This document shows, in pieces, positions 16,957 to 25,942 of a DNA stretch of 64,000 nucleotides. The first letter of the stretch is position 1. Each line of letters starts with the position of its first letter. The position numbers and the translations under genes were made by a program. The stretch is taken from contig CBDFGO010000003.1 in assembly GCA_965247125.1 (NCBI GenBank), forward strand, positions 434,001 through 498,000, given 5' to 3'. The DNA comes from CALBJU01 sp965247125 (lineage in GTDB: Bacteria; Bacteroidota; Rhodothermia; Rhodothermales; UBA10348). Under the pieces are notes generated by a model, which saw nothing but the letters and a program-made list of their open reading frames with translations, searched no databases and was not told where the DNA came from.

Positions 16957-19749
16957 CTACTGGATCGTGTAGGTGAGTCGGCCCATTCCCATGCGTCCCA
17001 TTTGCGGAGCACCGACAAACTCGCGGTGGAATTTATCGAGCACGTTCGAGATACTGAAATCGACACGCAGACCCGGCGCGACATCGCCAAGATCATAACC
17101 AACGCCGACATCGAGCAGGAAGTAGCTCTCGACATCTCCTGAATAGGGACCCGAGCGAACCGGGAATCCGTCGGTGTATCGCCCAGCTGCGTTAATCGAG
17201 AGGCCACTTTCCATGGTGTAGCGGAAACCGGCGCTTCCTTTCAAAGCGGGAGCGTTGAGAGCCAGTTCCAGATCATTTCCGTCTTCTTCCAGTTCCTCAT
17301 CGTCGAAGAAGTCGTCACTCACTAATGACAAGTTTCCGAACAGACTCAGCTGGTCGCTGGCGAGGTACTGGAAAGCGATATCGGCGCCGTAGAATGAAAC
17401 CTTACCAAAATTCCGATACGTGAGCATCAGCTCTGGAGTATTCCCAGGTCCGGCGTTGTTTTCAGAGGGCTGAACGATTGCGACCGGTGTTGACGCGCTC
17501 GGCAACGCATCCCCAGCCAATCCAATGATCAAGCCGGCTGCGGCCTCCGGACTCACACCAAACAGGGCGAGCGTTCCGGCGAGTGTAGGATTGCCGGCAA
17601 TGCCAGCACCCACAGCGGCGGTCAGGTCATTGTTCAGATTTGGCACCAGAACGAACGGGGTTTCGACAAGGAGAGGCCCAACGAAATTTTTTCGCTGCGT
17701 GTAGTAAACATCTACCGTCGCGAGAAATTTGTCGTTAATGACCCCCTTGTAGCCGACTTCGTAGGTGTTGGTGATGGTCTGGTCAAGAGGCCTGATGTCA
17801 CTCACGCCCGAAATCAATTCGACTCCGAAGGTGGAAAGATTCAGCGTACCCAGGATGCCGCGTGAAAATCCTTGAACGTTTGTTCCTGCTGCTGGCGAGA
17901 GCAGTGCCACCAGCGCGCCCGCCGTCGCTGCATCGACCGGAATACCATTTGATTGAAGAACCGCAGCGAGTTGGTCAAGGGGGAAAGCCGCAAGCCCCGC
18001 GTACAGCGCGGCATACGTCGCATCCAATGGGAGACCAATCGGCTGCGCGGCACCGAGAGCAGCCGGATTAAGGCTGGATGCGACGAGATCGGTACCTGCA
18101 ATCGCTGTGTATGCACTGTTTCGATCAAAAGTATATCCCCGAGCGTCTCCTCGACCTCTGATAAGTATGTCTGAGCCAGGAATCTGTCCTGCCACGATAT
18201 TCAGGAAGTTCGAGTTTGTGCTTGGCGAAGAAAATGCTCTGTTGAAAGTCGCGCGGAAAGAACTTGTGTTGTTTGGCTTGTAAACCAGAGCGGCGCGTGG
18301 CGATATCTGGAAGTTTTCCAGCACACTGTTGTAGTCGCCCCGAACCGCAGCGGTTAAGCTCAGCATCGAAGTCAGTTTGGATGTGGTCTGGATGTAACCG
18401 CCGAATTCGTCAATTCCCTCATCGGTCTGGATCGAGCCTTTTGTGTCCGGCCGGGTCAGTTCCATATCGCCCCCAATGATAACATTGTGCTTACCCTCTG
18501 AGAGGGACATGTCATACTGGGCCTGAGCTACGAGTTGCGTGCTATTATCGATGACGGGAAAAGCACCGTAGACCCGGGAGTCCCCGCCCTCATTCCAGTT
18601 CATATAGACCTGGGCAAAAAAGTCGTCGACTTTGAGGCGCAGTTGGCCGTAGGTGTAGCCGTATCCGTCAGCCTGAACCGTACCCACTCCAGAAAGGACG
18701 GTCGCTTTGAGTGTGGAATAGCCGCCGTTCGCCGAAATCGTACCCGTGTGGCTGAACCGGTATTCCAACGCTCCATTCACATTCAGTTTTTCGTAAGCAT
18801 TGTCGCGCACTCCGTCCGCTGCGATTTGAAGAGCGTCCTCGGCATTTCCAGGATCCAATTCCCAGTCGTCGGCTTGTGCATATGTACCCGTGATCTTATA
18901 TCCGATTTTGCCTTCTGGCCCGGCAACCCCGGCATGACGAAATTGCGCACCGAACATAGATTGTTCTCCGCCCTGGAATTGTAAAGTGGTTCCGGGATGG
19001 GTAAATGGATCCTTTGTCACAAAGTGAACCACTCCCACATCAACTCCTGCTCCATACAGGGCCGATCCTGGACCACGCACGACCTCGATGCGATCAATGT
19101 CTATGCCAATGTTCGGCATGATGGAATACAGATTCACCGCCAATGACGGGACGGCAGCCTGCCTGTAGTCCGTCAGAACATACGTGGCACCAGAAAATGC
19201 ATTGTTGAAACCACGAAGCACCATCTCACGGCGATCAACTCCTGTTTGCTGCATGTCCACGCCGGGAGTCGTTCGAAGCACTTCAACAGACGACGCACTT
19301 ACGTTGGCAGCAACTTCAGCGCCCGATAAGACAGAGATTGCTGCTGGCGCGTCAAGTGCTTTTTCCTGGCGTCGAGAAGCGGCTACCACAATTGTGTTCA
19401 ACTCAAGTCCTCCCTGGCCGAGCGCACAGTCAAAATTGGCCGTGGAGCCGGCCGAAACAGTGACGGCAGATTCGCAATCCTGAAAGCCTACGTACCGCGC
19501 TCTCACCGTGTACGAGCCTGCAGCAATTGAAAAACTGAATGAGCCGTCCAAACCGGAGGCTGCACCACCTTTGATGGCTCCCGATGCATCGAGGGCGACG
19601 ACATTCGCCCCCGGAAGAGCACCTCCATCGTCTTCAACGGTAATGGTACCGGAAACAGTACCATTTTGCTGCGCGAGGACAGCGTTTGGGCTGAGCGTTA
19701 ATACAAATAGGGCTATCACAAACGAAAGGCGTGTTAGCATTTTGGTCAT
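16957..19749 (-). CDS. TonB-dependent outer-membrane receptor
   Basis: This is a 930-residue outer-membrane beta-barrel receptor for energy-dependent uptake. I place the start at the ATG at 19749, which follows GGAG by a good distance and opens the signal peptide ending in AVLAQ; an upstream extension to 19818 is poorer. After the signal comes a carboxypeptidase-regulatory-like domain (about 30-105), then a plug domain (about 115-225, with VEVVRGPGSALYGA-type loop) and the barrel ending in LTYTIQ. Two alanine/leucine-rich insertions, roughly residues 545-625 and 700-760, are unusual for barrel loops. No SusD partner is adjacent. Two D-aminoacylase-like lipoprotein genes lie just upstream on the same strand, hinting at a peptide or acyl-amino-acid substrate, but that is inference. 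Confidence 0.92.
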   Translation of the reverse strand: MTKMLTRLSFVIALFVLTLSPNAVLAQQNGTVSGTITVEDDGGALPGANVVALDASGAIKGGAASGLDGSFSFSIAAGSYTVRARYVGFQDCESAVTVSAGSTANFDCALGQGGLELNTIVVAASRRQEKALDAPAAISVLSGAEVAANVSASSVEVLRTTPGVDMQQTGVDRREMVLRGFNNAFSGATYVLTDYRQAAVPSLAVNLYSIMPNIGIDIDRIEVVRGPGSALYGAGVDVGVVHFVTKDPFTHPGTTLQFQGGEQSMFGAQFRHAGVAGPEGKIGYKITGTYAQADDWELDPGNAEDALQIAADGVRDNAYEKLNVNGALEYRFSHTGTISANGGYSTLKATVLSGVGTVQADGYGYTYGQLRLKVDDFFAQVYMNWNEGGDSRVYGAFPVIDNSTQLVAQAQYDMSLSEGKHNVIIGGDMELTRPDTKGSIQTDEGIDEFGGYIQTTSKLTSMLSLTAAVRGDYNSVLENFQISPRAALVYKPNNTSSFRATFNRAFSSPSTNSNFLNIVAGQIPGSDILIRGRGDARGYTFDRNSAYTAIAGTDLVASSLNPAALGAAQPIGLPLDATYAALYAGLAAFPLDQLAAVLQSNGIPVDAATAGALVALLSPAAGTNVQGFSRGILGTLNLSTFGVELISGVSDIRPLDQTITNTYEVGYKGVINDKFLATVDVYYTQRKNFVGPLLVETPFVLVPNLNNDLTAAVGAGIAGNPTLAGTLALFGVSPEAAAGLIIGLAGDALPSASTPVAIVQPSENNAGPGNTPELMLTYRNFGKVSFYGADIAFQYLASDQLSLFGNLSLVSDDFFDDEELEEDGNDLELALNAPALKGSAGFRYTMESGLSINAAGRYTDGFPVRSGPYSGDVESYFLLDVGVGYDLGDVAPGLRVDFSISNVLDKFHREFVGAPQMGRMGMGRLTYTIQ

Positions 19750-19968
19750 TTGATTTCTCCAGACTTTGATCATGTTATCGAACGGCATCCCTCCGAAATC
19801 GGAAGAGCTGTCGACCAACTATCGGACGTGTGTGTATCCGAAACTTAGAATTCCTTAAAAAACGGGATTTCGATGCACTATGGCAAGCGTTTGCACAGCT
19901 TTGTGCCGAAGGAATCGAATTAATCCATAGTTTTCAAAGAGAGACACGCAGAATCGGCCAATCAGGGA

Positions 19969-21555
19969 TCAATATCGGTTTCGAAGGGCCTTCCCCGGTC
20001 TGAAAAGGGTCATTTCGGTGCTTCGGAGTACGAACTGCCCCGACACGAGAACATCTCGAACGCCAACCGCAAAGTGGTGAGGATCCCCAAATCGAGCCGT
20101 ATCGGCTATTCCCCGGGCGTCAAACACAGCAATATCTGCAACTGCACCAACCCGAATTACGCCGCGATCGAGGAGATTGAGACGTTCTGCCGGAAGTGAA
20201 GTCATCTTTCGAACGGCTTCCTCGAGAGTAAAAACCTTTTGCTCGCGAACGAAATATCCGAGTACCCGCGCGAACGCACCGTAATTTCTGGGGTGCGGCA
20301 CCCCCACATCCATTATCGGAATTCCGCCGTCGGAGGACACCGAGGTCATCGGATGTTTCATGATGGTAGTGACATCTGCTTCAGACATCGAGTGAAAAAC
20401 ACGCGAACAACTTCCTGCGGCGACCAGCTCAATAGCGACATCGGCAGCGCCCGCAACTTCGACTTCCAGCCCACGATCCCTAAGTATGTCGGCGAGGCTC
20501 TTTCCGTCGAAGGAGCTGTCAAAATCGCATTTTGCAGCGACAATGGTTGATGGATCGGCTCCGCGCTCAACGCGGATGTGATCGATCACGTCGGAGCGAA
20601 TGCGCTCTCGAGCGACCGGGTCCGCGAGCCGTCTGAGGAGCGCATCGAATCCACCGTCTTTCGACCAGGTCGGAAAAAGAATGGTCAGTCCGGTACTCGA
20701 AGCCGTGTATGGATATTGATCACTCGAAGCGTCGATCCCGTCTTTTATGGCCTGGTCGATGAGTGCGAGGGATTGCACAGCCATTCCCCATCGACCTTTA
20801 CCGATGACCTTATGGTGTGTCACCTGAACGCGAACCCTCGCGCCGCGACCCACATCAATCACCTCGGTTACGCTCTCGAGAAGTCTGGCGCCTTCATCCC
20901 GGATGTGAGAAATGTACATGCCATCGAACTCGGCAACGGGACGGGCGAGTCGAATGAGTTCATCTACATCAGCGAAGGCGCCTGGGGTGTACTCGAGTCC
21001 GGAGGAAAGACCAAATGCCCCGTCATCCATCGCCTGTCTGACCAGGTCTGTCATCTCGGACATCTCTTCTTCAGATGCGTTCCGGTCATCCTGGCCAACC
21101 GCATCAGCCCTCACAGATCCATGGCCAATGAAAAGTCCAACGTTAATAGCCGGAGGATTTTCATCCAGATATTCGAGAAATGCACCGACATCCAACGCGG
21201 AGGATCCATCCTGACCACCAAACACGCTCGTTACTCCCTGCCGCACATAGTTTTCGGCTGAAGGCCGCTTCACTATTGCGCTGCCCTCGATACTCGAGGA
21301 GGTGGCGTGACTGTGGATGTCTATAAAACCGGGCACGACGGTAAGACCTGAGGCATCGATGCGGGTCGCCGCCGTAGAAGCGGTCAGATTTCCGATTGAG
21401 ACGATGTGCGCCCCGCGAATTCCAATGTCGGTAATCACTGCAGGTGCTCCCGTTCCATCAATGACCGAGCCGTTTTCGATAATGATGTCGAAGTTACTTT
21501 CGCCGCACCCCGTCGCTGTGAGGGCAACCAAAAAAACCAGGATCCCCTTCCTCAT
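19969..21555 (-). CDS. D-aminoacylase-like amidohydrolase, predicted lipoprotein
   Basis: The 528-residue protein belongs to the N-acyl-D-amino-acid deacylase branch of the amidohydrolase superfamily, which removes acyl groups from D-amino acids. A lipoprotein signal with ATGC at residues 14-17 places it in the envelope. The metal-binding motif GFIDIHSHA (about 77-85) is intact, as are a histidine in YISHIRDEG, another in VTHHKVIGKG, and an aspartate in SVSSDGGIP. The cysteine that many members have after 'GVT' is replaced in VFGGQDG. Its start overlaps the stop of the upstream paralogue as ATGA, so the two are translationally coupled. The receptor gene follows after 219 bases. Confidence 0.88.
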   Translation of the reverse strand: MRKGILVFLVALTATGCGESNFDIIIENGSVIDGTGAPAVITDIGIRGAHIVSIGNLTASTAATRIDASGLTVVPGFIDIHSHATSSSIEGSAIVKRPSAENYVRQGVTSVFGGQDGSSALDVGAFLEYLDENPPAINVGLFIGHGSVRADAVGQDDRNASEEEMSEMTDLVRQAMDDGAFGLSSGLEYTPGAFADVDELIRLARPVAEFDGMYISHIRDEGARLLESVTEVIDVGRGARVRVQVTHHKVIGKGRWGMAVQSLALIDQAIKDGIDASSDQYPYTASSTGLTILFPTWSKDGGFDALLRRLADPVARERIRSDVIDHIRVERGADPSTIVAAKCDFDSSFDGKSLADILRDRGLEVEVAGAADVAIELVAAGSCSRVFHSMSEADVTTIMKHPMTSVSSDGGIPIMDVGVPHPRNYGAFARVLGYFVREQKVFTLEEAVRKMTSLPAERLNLLDRGVIRVGAVADIAVFDARGIADTARFGDPHHFAVGVRDVLVSGQFVLRSTEMTLFRPGKALRNRY

Positions 21556-23204
21556 TTCTCACCCCTCAAAACGGCGCGACCAGGGGTCGCACCCGTATGC
21601 TGACCTGCATCCAGGACCTGAACACCATTCACTATTACATGAGACATCCCGGTCGAAAGTTGGTGAGGTTCCTCGAACGTAGCATGGTCCTGAATTTCGC
21701 CCGGGTCAAAGACCGTAATATCAGCATAGTGTCCGACCTGGATTCGGCCTCTACGGCTGAGCCTGAGATTATCGGCCGGCAATGATGTCAGTTTTCTGAT
21801 GGCCTCCTGGAGCGATATCACGCCTTCGTCGCGCACGTATTTTCCCAGGAGGCGGGCAAAATTGCCGTAGGCTCGCGGGTGCGGATTGTTGTTCAGGTTC
21901 TCCCCCTCTGGCGCCATGGACTCTGCATCCGAGTCAAAAGAGAGCCATGGAAGCGCAATCTGTTTCTTTACATTTTCCTCGGACATCAAGAAGTACACCG
22001 TGCCGACCCTTGTAGAATCTGAAATAACCAGATCGATGGCCACATCTTCAGGCGACGTGTGTCGATCATCGGCAATTTCAGCAAGCGTTTTGCCAATAAG
22101 GTATCTGAGCGAATCCTGCTTGAAGCCGACGACCATGATGCCTTCAGGGCCTGCACCGAGGCCAAGATTCTCCCAATCGTTGGTCGGAGTGCGCATTTCC
22201 TCGAGGACCAGAGCCCTCGTGTCCGGGTCCATGAGTCGAGCCCGCCACTCTCCGAAGCCTCCTTCCTGCACCCACGGAGGCATATGAGCGTTGAGACCGG
22301 TTGCGCCCGCGATATAGGTGTACATATCTGCAGTGATTTCCAGACCGTTCGCTCGCGCCAGATTGATGCGGTCGATGGCGAGGTCCATTTTGTGCCAGTT
22401 TGACTCTCCACCCGCCTTCAGATGGTATACTTCCGCGCGGATATCGGCCTGGCGCGCGATCGTAATGAGCTCTTCGAGCGCTTCAAGGAGCTGGTTTCCT
22501 TCGGATCTCATGTGGGAGATGTACATGCCGTCATATTCTGCTGCGACCTTCGAGAGTTCAATCAACTCCTCGGTACTGGCATAAAAGGCCGGAGCGTAGA
22601 TGAGGGAGGACCCAACCCCCATGGCACCTTCTTCCATGGCCTGACGCACCAGGGCTTTCATCCGCTCCAGTTCCTCCGAAGTCGGCGCGCGATTCTCGTA
22701 TCCAACTTCGTGGATGCGGACCGTGGTCGCCCCGATAAATGAAGCCACATTTGTCGAAATTCCTCGTCGTTCGAGCGAAGCGAGATACTCCCGCAGAGTC
22801 GTCCAGTCGGGCTCAAAATCGTCCGTCGTGGCTTCTGCTTTCATAGCATCGTTGATTGGCCCGAGAGACACTCCCTCCCCAAATACTTCGAGCGTAACAC
22901 CCTGAACTATATCTGACATGCTGCGTCCGTCCTTGAGCAGGGTGCTGGTGGCCCAGCTCAGCATGTTGATGAACCCGGGGGTGACCGCCATACCGGCGGC
23001 TGCGATCTCTTCGCTGGCTGTAGCACCGTCAAGGTCACCAATAAAAGTGATGGTATCCGCCCGGATTCCGATATCGGCCGCGAACGGAGTGTCCCCATCT
23101 CCGTCATAGATTATCCCTCCCCTGATGATCAAGTCATAGTCCGTAGGCGCACACGAACCAAGAAACAGAATGGCGAAGAGGACGACTTTCAGATGGAAAC
23201 GCAT
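21552..23204 (-). CDS. D-aminoacylase-like amidohydrolase lacking the HxH motif, predicted lipoprotein
   Basis: The 550-residue protein is a paralogue of the next gene, with the same N-terminal beta layout and a lipoprotein signal (LFLGSC, Cys18). Where the relative has GFIDIHSHA, this protein reads GFINMLSWA, so both histidines of the first metal motif are missing. Later sites persist: YISHMRSEG, AEVYHLKAGG and FDSDAESMAPEG. From memory this NMLSW form recurs in annotated D-aminoacylases of related bacteria, so it may be a stable subfamily using one metal rather than decay. The substrate is unknown. It is first in a coupled pair. Confidence 0.83.
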   Translation of the reverse strand: MRFHLKVVLFAILFLGSCAPTDYDLIIRGGIIYDGDGDTPFAADIGIRADTITFIGDLDGATASEEIAAAGMAVTPGFINMLSWATSTLLKDGRSMSDIVQGVTLEVFGEGVSLGPINDAMKAEATTDDFEPDWTTLREYLASLERRGISTNVASFIGATTVRIHEVGYENRAPTSEELERMKALVRQAMEEGAMGVGSSLIYAPAFYASTEELIELSKVAAEYDGMYISHMRSEGNQLLEALEELITIARQADIRAEVYHLKAGGESNWHKMDLAIDRINLARANGLEITADMYTYIAGATGLNAHMPPWVQEGGFGEWRARLMDPDTRALVLEEMRTPTNDWENLGLGAGPEGIMVVGFKQDSLRYLIGKTLAEIADDRHTSPEDVAIDLVISDSTRVGTVYFLMSEENVKKQIALPWLSFDSDAESMAPEGENLNNNPHPRAYGNFARLLGKYVRDEGVISLQEAIRKLTSLPADNLRLSRRGRIQVGHYADITVFDPGEIQDHATFEEPHQLSTGMSHVIVNGVQVLDAGQHTGATPGRAVLRGEK

Positions 23205-23316
23205 AGCGGGACGTTCAAGAGGGTGAAATATTACTAGGCTTTGCTAGTCTTTACTACGCGCTGAAAATGCACGAAAAGAAGGCCCTGTGCAAATCGGGAA
23301 ACCCGTTCTTATTAAA

Positions 23317-23353
23317 CAAAAAAAGGTTCGGCCCGCAGTACGCGAGCCGAACC
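23317..23353 (-). terminator. Rho-independent terminator downstream of the SDR gene
   Basis: On the minus strand an eight-base-pair hairpin (GGTTCGGC at 23325-23332 with GCCGAACC at 23346-23353) is followed by a T-rich run from the complement of AAACAAAAAAA at 23314-23324. It lies about 95 bases beyond the SDR stop and about 110 bases upstream of the amidohydrolase pair, so it separates the two transcripts. Confidence 0.8.
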
Positions 23354-23446
23354 CTATAAGAAAGAGCTGAGAGGGAGGGTCAGCTGTTTTCCGACGTCAA
23401 TAAACGAATCAAGGAGAATTGATGCAAGGGAAACTAACTCTTTGCC

Positions 23447-24217
23447 CTATCGACGGTGCACCATCGTCGCGTGAGACTGGTCCGTACACATCATCAGCAC
23501 TTCACTGATATTTACGTGTGGAGGGCGCGAGGCGCACCACAAAACAGCGTCCGCCACATCGTCAGGAGTTAATGGTGTCATCCCGGCGTAAACGGTATCT
23601 GCACGCTCGCTATCCCCGTCAAATCGGACAATCGAGAACTCCGTTTCGACCAGACCGGGATCGACCGAGGACACGAGGACATTCGTGCCGTGCAGGTCCA
23701 TTTTCAATCCCTCGTTCAGGGCCCTCACCGCATGTTTACTGGCGCAGTAGACCGTTCCTCCCGGGTAGACCCAGTGTCCGGCCGCGGAGCCAATATTGAT
23801 GATGTGCCCCCTGTTTCGCTCAACCATTGCGGGGGTGACAGCACTGGTCACGTGTATCAGTCCCTTGACGTTGGTTTCCAGCATTCCTTCCAGATGCTCG
23901 ATGCTCGTCTCGTAAGATTTACTGACGCCCAGGGCCTTGCCTGCGTTATTCACAAGGACGTCTACCTCGTTCCACTTAGACGAGAGGGATTTAACTGCTT
24001 CAAAAACGGCCGTTCTATTGGTTACATCCATCTGCAGTGGGAGTGCCCGAATTCCGTATTCAGCGATCAATTCAGATGCCAAAGACTCCACCCGTTCCAC
24101 CCGTCGAGCTGCCAGAATCAGATGAGCTCCACCTCGGGCGAACGCGACGGCGCACGATCTTCCGATTCCAGAAGAAGCCCCCGTCACGAACACTATGCGG
24201 TCATTGAAGTTATACAC
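23447..24217 (-). CDS. Short-chain dehydrogenase/reductase (SDR, YdfG-like)
   Basis: The 256-residue protein is a classical SDR: the NAD(P) glycine motif VTGASSGIGR at 14-23, NNAGKALG near 89-96, a serine in NIGSAAGHW near 140-148, and the catalytic YCASK near 156-160. A basic pair (AARRVER) following the second strand points to NADP(H). Its closest general resemblance is the YdfG group, which oxidises serine or 3-hydroxy acids and reduces malonic semialdehyde, but SDR substrates cannot be assigned from sequence alone. It is divergent from the beta-propeller genes, sharing a 125-base intergenic region. Confidence 0.88.
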   Translation of the reverse strand: MYNFNDRIVFVTGASSGIGRSCAVAFARGGAHLILAARRVERVESLASELIAEYGIRALPLQMDVTNRTAVFEAVKSLSSKWNEVDVLVNNAGKALGVSKSYETSIEHLEGMLETNVKGLIHVTSAVTPAMVERNRGHIINIGSAAGHWVYPGGTVYCASKHAVRALNEGLKMDLHGTNVLVSSVDPGLVETEFSIVRFDGDSERADTVYAGMTPLTPDDVADAVLWCASRPPHVNISEVLMMCTDQSHATMVHRR

Positions 24218-24342
24218 GACTCATTATTGATTTTTAAGAGTGTTTGGGGTGCCGGGTAGTCGAAAAAGCCTGTCATTCTCCCCCTAATAGTGTGATATTT
24301 AACGTTCCCGGGTCAGGGAAATCAAACATACGGAAGACTTTT

Positions 24343-25941
24343 ATGACCCTGCGATTTAAGGCAAGTGCCATTCTCATGGCGTTCCTGATGTCTCATTCAA
24401 TTTCGATCAATGCGAGCGCCCAGAATTCTCCATTAACGAAGGGCACGCGCGTTGAGTGCACGGACGGCATAGCCGCCGGCTATCGATGCCTCAATGTGGA
24501 CCTGCTGTCCCATCTTTCTCTGTTGGAATTGACGACACAAGCGGGAACCGACCCGTTTGGAAATCCAATCTTCGTTGTTGATTTCGAACTCAATGATATG
24601 TGGGGATGGTCTGACGAAGAAACAGATCGTGAATTCTTGATCGTTGGTCGCGAAGACGCTGCAGCCTTCGTCGAGGTTACAGATCCGGAAAATCCTGTGT
24701 ATCTCGGGCACCTCCCTCATTCCGGAACGGGCGCAAGTATATGGCGAGACATTAAGGTCTATCAGAATTACGCTTACATCGTGGCGGATGGGGCCGGCAG
24801 TCACGGTGTGCAGGTTTTCGACTTGACCCAGCTTAGATCTGTCGGACCCGATGCGATCGAGTTCAGCATGACGTTTAAATACACGGGTGTCAATTCGGTG
24901 CACAATATTGTGATCAACGAGGACACGGGATTCGCCTACGCTGTGGGGTCACGCAGCGGAGGAGAAACGTGTGGCGGTGGTCTGCACATGATGAACCTTA
25001 GTGATCCGGCCGTTCCTCTCTTTGCAGGGTGTTATGCCCAAGAAGGCACGGGCAGGAGTAATACTGGATACTCGCATGATGCGCAATGCGTCGTCTACCA
25101 CGGTCCGGATATGGATTGGCTGGGCAAAGAAATATGTGTGGCTTCGAATGAAACCGCAATGGTTATCTCGGACGTAACCGAGAAGTCGCTTCCGGTAACC
25201 GTGTCGATAGGAATCTATCCATCGACCGAATACACCCATCAGGGATGGCTGACAGAAGACCATCGATATTATTTTCAAGGTGATGAACTCGATGAGAACC
25301 GCGGTTCGGTCAACAGCACCCGTACCCTTGTTTGGAATATTGAAGATCTGGACGACCCGGTGCTGGCAGCCGAGCATTTCGCCGATAGACAGACCATCGA
25401 CCACAACATGTACGTGGTAGGAAATTTACTTTTTCAGAGCCAGTACAAGGACGGACTTCGGATCATGGATATTTCCGACCCGGAAAACATGGTCGAAGTT
25501 GGTTTTTTTGACACCCATCCACAGGATCGCAGCGTATGGGATGGCTCGTGGAGTAATTACCCTTTCCTGAAAAACGGCGTGGTTGCCGTGACCAGTTCCA
25601 TAGATGGGTTGTTCCTCCTGCAGCCCTCTTCAGAGATCGTTACCGAGGCCGAGACTCCTGTCGAAGTGCCTTCAGTCGTGTCGCTGGTGTCCTTTTATCC
25701 AAATCCATTTCAGAATCAGGGGACGCTCGAGCTGGAATTGAAGAGGAGCGAATCCGTTCGTATCGACTTGCTTGATGTGTTGGGTCGCAGGATAGAGCAA
25801 CTCTATCATGGACGAATCGCGGGAGGCAGTGTAGTCAGCATTCCGGTGCGAATTTCCTCTGCGCCAGGTGGTCTCTACGCGCTGCGCATTTCGGGCGAAT
25901 CATTCGAGATAACCCAAACGGTTCTGCACACCAATCAGTAG
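24343..25941 (+). CDS. Choice-of-anchor B family secreted beta-propeller protein with T9SS sorting domain
   Basis: The start is placed at ATG 24343, which opens a signal peptide ending in NASAQ; an upstream in-frame extension to 24244 has no such signal. The 532-residue product has repeated LVIVD-type blades (for example AFVEVTDPENPVYLG and LRIMDISDPENMVEVGFF), the hallmark of the choice-of-anchor B family, predicted to fold as a propeller. The last 75 or so residues, beginning SFYPNPFQNQ, are a type IX secretion C-terminal domain that directs export across the outer membrane and surface attachment. No catalytic motif is visible. The next gene starts one base after the stop. Confidence 0.88.
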   Translation: MTLRFKASAILMAFLMSHSISINASAQNSPLTKGTRVECTDGIAAGYRCLNVDLLSHLSLLELTTQAGTDPFGNPIFVVDFELNDMWGWSDEETDREFLIVGREDAAAFVEVTDPENPVYLGHLPHSGTGASIWRDIKVYQNYAYIVADGAGSHGVQVFDLTQLRSVGPDAIEFSMTFKYTGVNSVHNIVINEDTGFAYAVGSRSGGETCGGGLHMMNLSDPAVPLFAGCYAQEGTGRSNTGYSHDAQCVVYHGPDMDWLGKEICVASNETAMVISDVTEKSLPVTVSIGIYPSTEYTHQGWLTEDHRYYFQGDELDENRGSVNSTRTLVWNIEDLDDPVLAAEHFADRQTIDHNMYVVGNLLFQSQYKDGLRIMDISDPENMVEVGFFDTHPQDRSVWDGSWSNYPFLKNGVVAVTSSIDGLFLLQPSSEIVTEAETPVEVPSVVSLVSFYPNPFQNQGTLELELKRSESVRIDLLDVLGRRIEQLYHGRIAGGSVVSIPVRISSAPGGLYALRISGESFEITQTVLHTNQ

Positions 25942-25942
25942 A

